Assembly (NCBI GenBank): GCA_026702755.1
Contig: JAPPBX010000018.1
Span: 1 to 64,000 of the forward strand
DNA length: 64,000 bases
Direction: 5' to 3'
Source: Candidatus Poribacteria bacterium
GTDB lineage: Bacteria > Poribacteria > WGA-4E > WGA-3G
Positions 62,863 to 64,000 of this stretch are shown here, in pieces. Every line of letters starts with the position of its first letter. The first letter of the stretch is position 1. Both the position numbers and the translations under genes were made by a program. The notes under the pieces were generated by a model. That model had not been told where the DNA came from. It saw nothing but the letters and a program-made list of their open reading frames with translations, and searched no databases.

Positions 62863-64000
62863 TTTGCCTCCGCATGATACACCAACACATCGCCAACAAT
62901 TGTCGCGATCAGGTTGATTTTGAATTGAGAGGCATCCCACTCAAAGAGGATCAGATTCGTTTTCCCTTCTACGCGTGCTTTCGCGTTAAGAAGATGCATA
63001 GGTTGTAGCGTAGCGAGCGAAACCGCTTCTTTAAGAGAAATGCCCGCAAATCGGACACTGTTCTCGATACCGCGTGCCAATTCAATAGCAGAACCAGCGA
63101 GGTATTCAGTTCCAACCAACCGTACACACCGATCTGCCGTCAGTTCGACGGATTTCCCCGCAAATTCATAGATACCGGGTTCCATTCCCGCCAAAGCGAC
63201 TGCGTCGCTGACGAGGAGACACCGATCAAGCGTCTTAGCGCGCATCATCGACTTGGCAACGGTAGGCGGCAGATGATGTCCGTCAACGATGAGACTTGCC
63301 CAGAGTTGATCTGCGCCGAGTTGTTCCCAAATGTAATTGGGGTGCCGTCGGATTAGAGCGTGTGCGCCATTGCCGAGGTGTGTGGAAAGTCTCGCTCCAG
63401 CGTCAATTGCCGCTTGAATATCGCTTGGTGCGGCATCGGTATGTCCCAATGCCACCACAATACCGTTTGCAACCAGTCTTTTTATAAAAGGGATGGCACC
63501 CTTTTTCTCGGGGGCAAGCGTTACGATGGAGATCTGCCCATCGGCGATGTCCTGCCACCGCTGAAATTCGTCCCAATCCGGTTCCCGAACATGTTCTAAT
63601 GGGTGTGCACCTCGCGGTCCATCCTCAGCGGAGATATAGGGACCTTCAAGATGAATGCCAAGTACCGAATGCGCAACAAGTGAATCCATTTCACACGCTT
63701 TTGCGACAGCACGAAGAGAATTGCAAACGCCATCAAAAGAACCCGTCACAACCGTCGGACATAAGAATCCGGTGCCGACCTGCCAGAGTGCGCGTACCAT
63801 TGCACACACATCTTCAGGCGTAACAGTAGCGACATTGAGATCGAATCCCGCGAAACCGTTTACCTGGATGTCTACTAAGGCAGGGGCAACCCATGTCGTG
63901 CTGTAGACTGACGGAACTTCACGAATTTCCTGAACGCGTGCGTCAGCAACAACAATTTCAACAGAAGTATTATTAAAAAGCGTCCGACCACTGAATTTCA
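62859..64000 (-). CDS. nagA: N-acetylglucosamine-6-phosphate deacetylase (5' end cut by the window)
   Basis: About 380 residues run from the right edge. Reading in from the edge, the frame gives KFSGRTLFNN, then VAPALVDIQVNGFAGFDLN, followed by HLEGPYISAEDGPRGAHP, ALGHTDAAP, LSTHLGNGAHAL, IVDGHHLPP and LLVSDAVALAG. These are the metal-binding and catalytic motifs of NagA in the amidohydrolase family. The enzyme removes acetyl from GlcNAc-6-phosphate in the cytosol, feeding cell-wall or chitin sugar use. The edge base fits the last two bases of a start codon, so probably only one base is missing. It heads the TPR/CRTAC1 operon. Confidence 0.9.
   Translation of the reverse strand, partial: KFSGRTLFNNTSVEIVVADARVQEIREVPSVYSTTWVAPALVDIQVNGFAGFDLNVATVTPEDVCAMVRALWQVGTGFLCPTVVTGSFDGVCNSLRAVAKACEMDSLVAHSVLGIHLEGPYISAEDGPRGAHPLEHVREPDWDEFQRWQDIADGQISIVTLAPEKKGAIPFIKRLVANGIVVALGHTDAAPSDIQAAIDAGARLSTHLGNGAHALIRRHPNYIWEQLGADQLWASLIVDGHHLPPTVAKSMMRAKTLDRCLLVSDAVALAGMEPGIYEFAGKSVELTADRCVRLVGTEYLAGSAIELARGIENSVRFAGISLKEAVSLATLQPMHLLNAKARVEGKTNLILFEWDASQFKINLIATIVGDVLVYHAEAK

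Noticed and set aside
63000-63809. NagA starting at GTG 63809
   Set aside because: The frame stays open to the window edge and encodes the expected N-terminal VDIQVNGFAG motif, so the start lies at or past the edge.
1-64000. tRNA, rRNA or riboswitches
   Set aside because: I looked for cloverleaf ends, TTCGAATC-type arms and known riboswitch cores by eye and found none convincing; a covariance-model scan would settle this.

Overview
The window looks like a chromosomal stretch of a Gram-negative, metagenome-type bacterium. TonB-dependent receptors, lipoproteins with LxGC boxes and many signal peptides show an outer membrane. The mix of ECF sigma factors fused to beta-propellers, DUF1501/DUF1800 pairs, phytanoyl-CoA dioxygenase, LamG proteins, dockerin plus NYPNPFNP-type C-terminal domains, CRTAC1/TPR proteins and very repeat-rich intergenic DNA most resembles Candidatus Poribacteria or a near relative. 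That placement is an inference from gene content; no rRNA or other phylogenetic marker is present.

Layout. 1-6.1 kb: a coupled membrane/secreted pair, an XRE regulator, a STAS protein, two decayed genes (an Rpn-like nuclease and a type ISP restriction enzyme) and a TolB-like propeller. 6.1-7.2 kb: gene-free DNA with miniature inverted-repeat elements. 7.2-30.1 kb, almost all on the minus strand: three paralogous one-protein sigma factors (ECF sigma, one membrane helix, external propeller) interleaved with secreted WD40, TolB, LamG and PA14-like proteins and two ABC-2 permeases. 30.4-44.8 kb, plus strand: a DUF1800-DUF1501-NHL operon, two tandem TonB receptors, a five-gene array of related lipoproteins and a TolB protein. 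44.8-47.2 kb: hrpB. 47.8-54.9 kb: a TPR/propeller protein, fdhD, a small membrane protein and a sugar oxidoreductase/isomerase/methyltransferase run. 54.9-58.2 kb, minus: PhyH dioxygenase, VOC protein and two LamG proteins. 58.2-59.6 kb: a possible small mobile element carrying a GIY-YIG-like nuclease. 59.6-64 kb, minus: translationally coupled nagA, TPR and CRTAC1-like genes, with nagA running off the right edge.

Three observations stand out. First, ten secreted proteins from at least three unrelated fold classes (LamG, TolB propeller, PA14-like) end in the same short C-terminal tag, roughly K-L-x-T-x-W-G-x-I/L-K, which looks like a sorting or anchoring signal. Second, the three sigma factors share cytosolic, membrane and juxtamembrane parts but carry different external propellers, so they look like a family of single-chain envelope-to-promoter sensors. 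Third, a two-block motif with almost fixed spacing (AAATTATGCA, 20-21 nt, GTCTTTAA, read on the minus strand) lies upstream of the sigma1 gene, of the operon holding sigma2, of the permease block before sigma3 and of a WD40/dockerin gene. It has the layout of an ECF promoter. Together these suggest a regulon for remodelling secreted beta-rich surface proteins.
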